64,000 nt of DNA from Sabellastarte sp. h YS-2021 (Eukaryota; Annelida; Polychaeta; Sabellida; Sabellidae), in contig OZ024934.1 in NCBI GenBank assembly GCA_964017235.1, forward strand, positions 80,070,706-80,134,705. The letters are read 5' to 3'. Below are positions 63,698 to 64,000 of this stretch, one piece after another; position 1 is the first letter of the stretch, and every line of letters begins with the position of its first letter. The notes below the pieces were generated by a model, which ran no database searches, was not told the DNA's origin, and was given only the letters and a program-made list of their open reading frames with translations. The translations under genes and the position numbers were made by a program.

Positions 63698-64000
63698 CTG
63701 TATTATGAAAACATTTTTAAACAAATAAAAAAAGACATTTTTGCAATAAAACATAAATTGAGTGCTTTGTTAATTGTCTTAGTACAACATGTTTTGTGAC
63801 ATTCATCCCACCATATCCATCTTTTAAAATATGCACAAAGCTTGAGGATGAACTTTTTCAGTCCTGTTGTAAAATAATTATAACCTCACCTACCTAGTCA
63901 ATTATCCTTTTTGTGAGAAACATTCTAATTTAACACCACTTTGTGGTTTGCCAAAGCTTTTTCTTATTCAGTTACAAGTCAGTTTCCAACACTTGACTTA
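63698..64000. other. Intron of the - strand gene
   Basis: Sequence upstream (on the - strand) of the exon; it begins with the T-rich acceptor tract. No further exon seen before the window ends. Confidence 0.45.

Overview
The window is eukaryotic, animal nuclear DNA. It is AT-rich, most genes have introns, and it is crowded with satellite arrays and transposable elements. The one clearly recognisable host gene is CNOT4 (NOT4, the RING/RRM/C3H1 E3 ligase subunit of CCR4-NOT), read on the + strand. Nine coding exons lie between 7729 and 43565, and the 5' RING-encoding part lies upstream of the window. Satellite-carrying Helitron-like elements, DIRS retroelements and a tRNA-derived SINE with a 'gacgtaaaaccccaa'-type tail together suggest a marine invertebrate, most likely a mollusc. 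That placement is inference, not proof.

Layout. 1-1920 holds satellite families A (about 155 bp) and E (about 146 bp). 2937-6725 is a Helitron-like element (H3) loaded with satellites D' and B. 7729-7928 is the CNOT4 exon for the end of the RRM and the first half of the zinc finger. The following 23.3 kb intron holds a 321-bp satellite (C) split by a nearly intact antisense DIRS retrotransposon (about 9079-15281), B and A arrays, an orphan Helitron-like 3' end (19605), and two copies of a second Helitron-like family (H2; 20111-28083 and 28482-30549) filled with a 169-bp satellite (D). Exons resume at 31258. The exon there is followed immediately by about 24 copies of a 61-bp minisatellite that repeats its own splice donor. 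Exons at 33487, 34344, 35539, 36618, 40730, 41549, 41952 and 43213 encode the long S/N/Q/H/P-rich tail and the conserved NOT4 C-terminal blocks. A 3-kb Helitron-like element (H1a) sits in the intron between the exons at 36618 and 40730.

Downstream of CNOT4 (43566-63480) I see no convincing host gene. The region holds a truncated H1 copy (46449-48127), a decayed DIRS (about 48250-51790), a 146-bp tandem repeat, an inverted repeat, a full inverted H1 copy (55974-59096), several MITEs, and a 156-bp repeat with perfect X-box palindromes broken by a 986-bp MITE. At the right edge one coding exon of an unidentified gene lies on the - strand (63494-63697).

Main point. At least three unrelated-looking element families share one architecture: a perfect 5' hairpin, a short unique head, a tandem satellite array of variable copy number, and a 3' end reading CTAG followed by T. 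Their satellites also seem to share a monomer grammar. The window therefore shows Helitron-like elements acting as carriers and amplifiers of satellite DNA inside the introns of a housekeeping gene.
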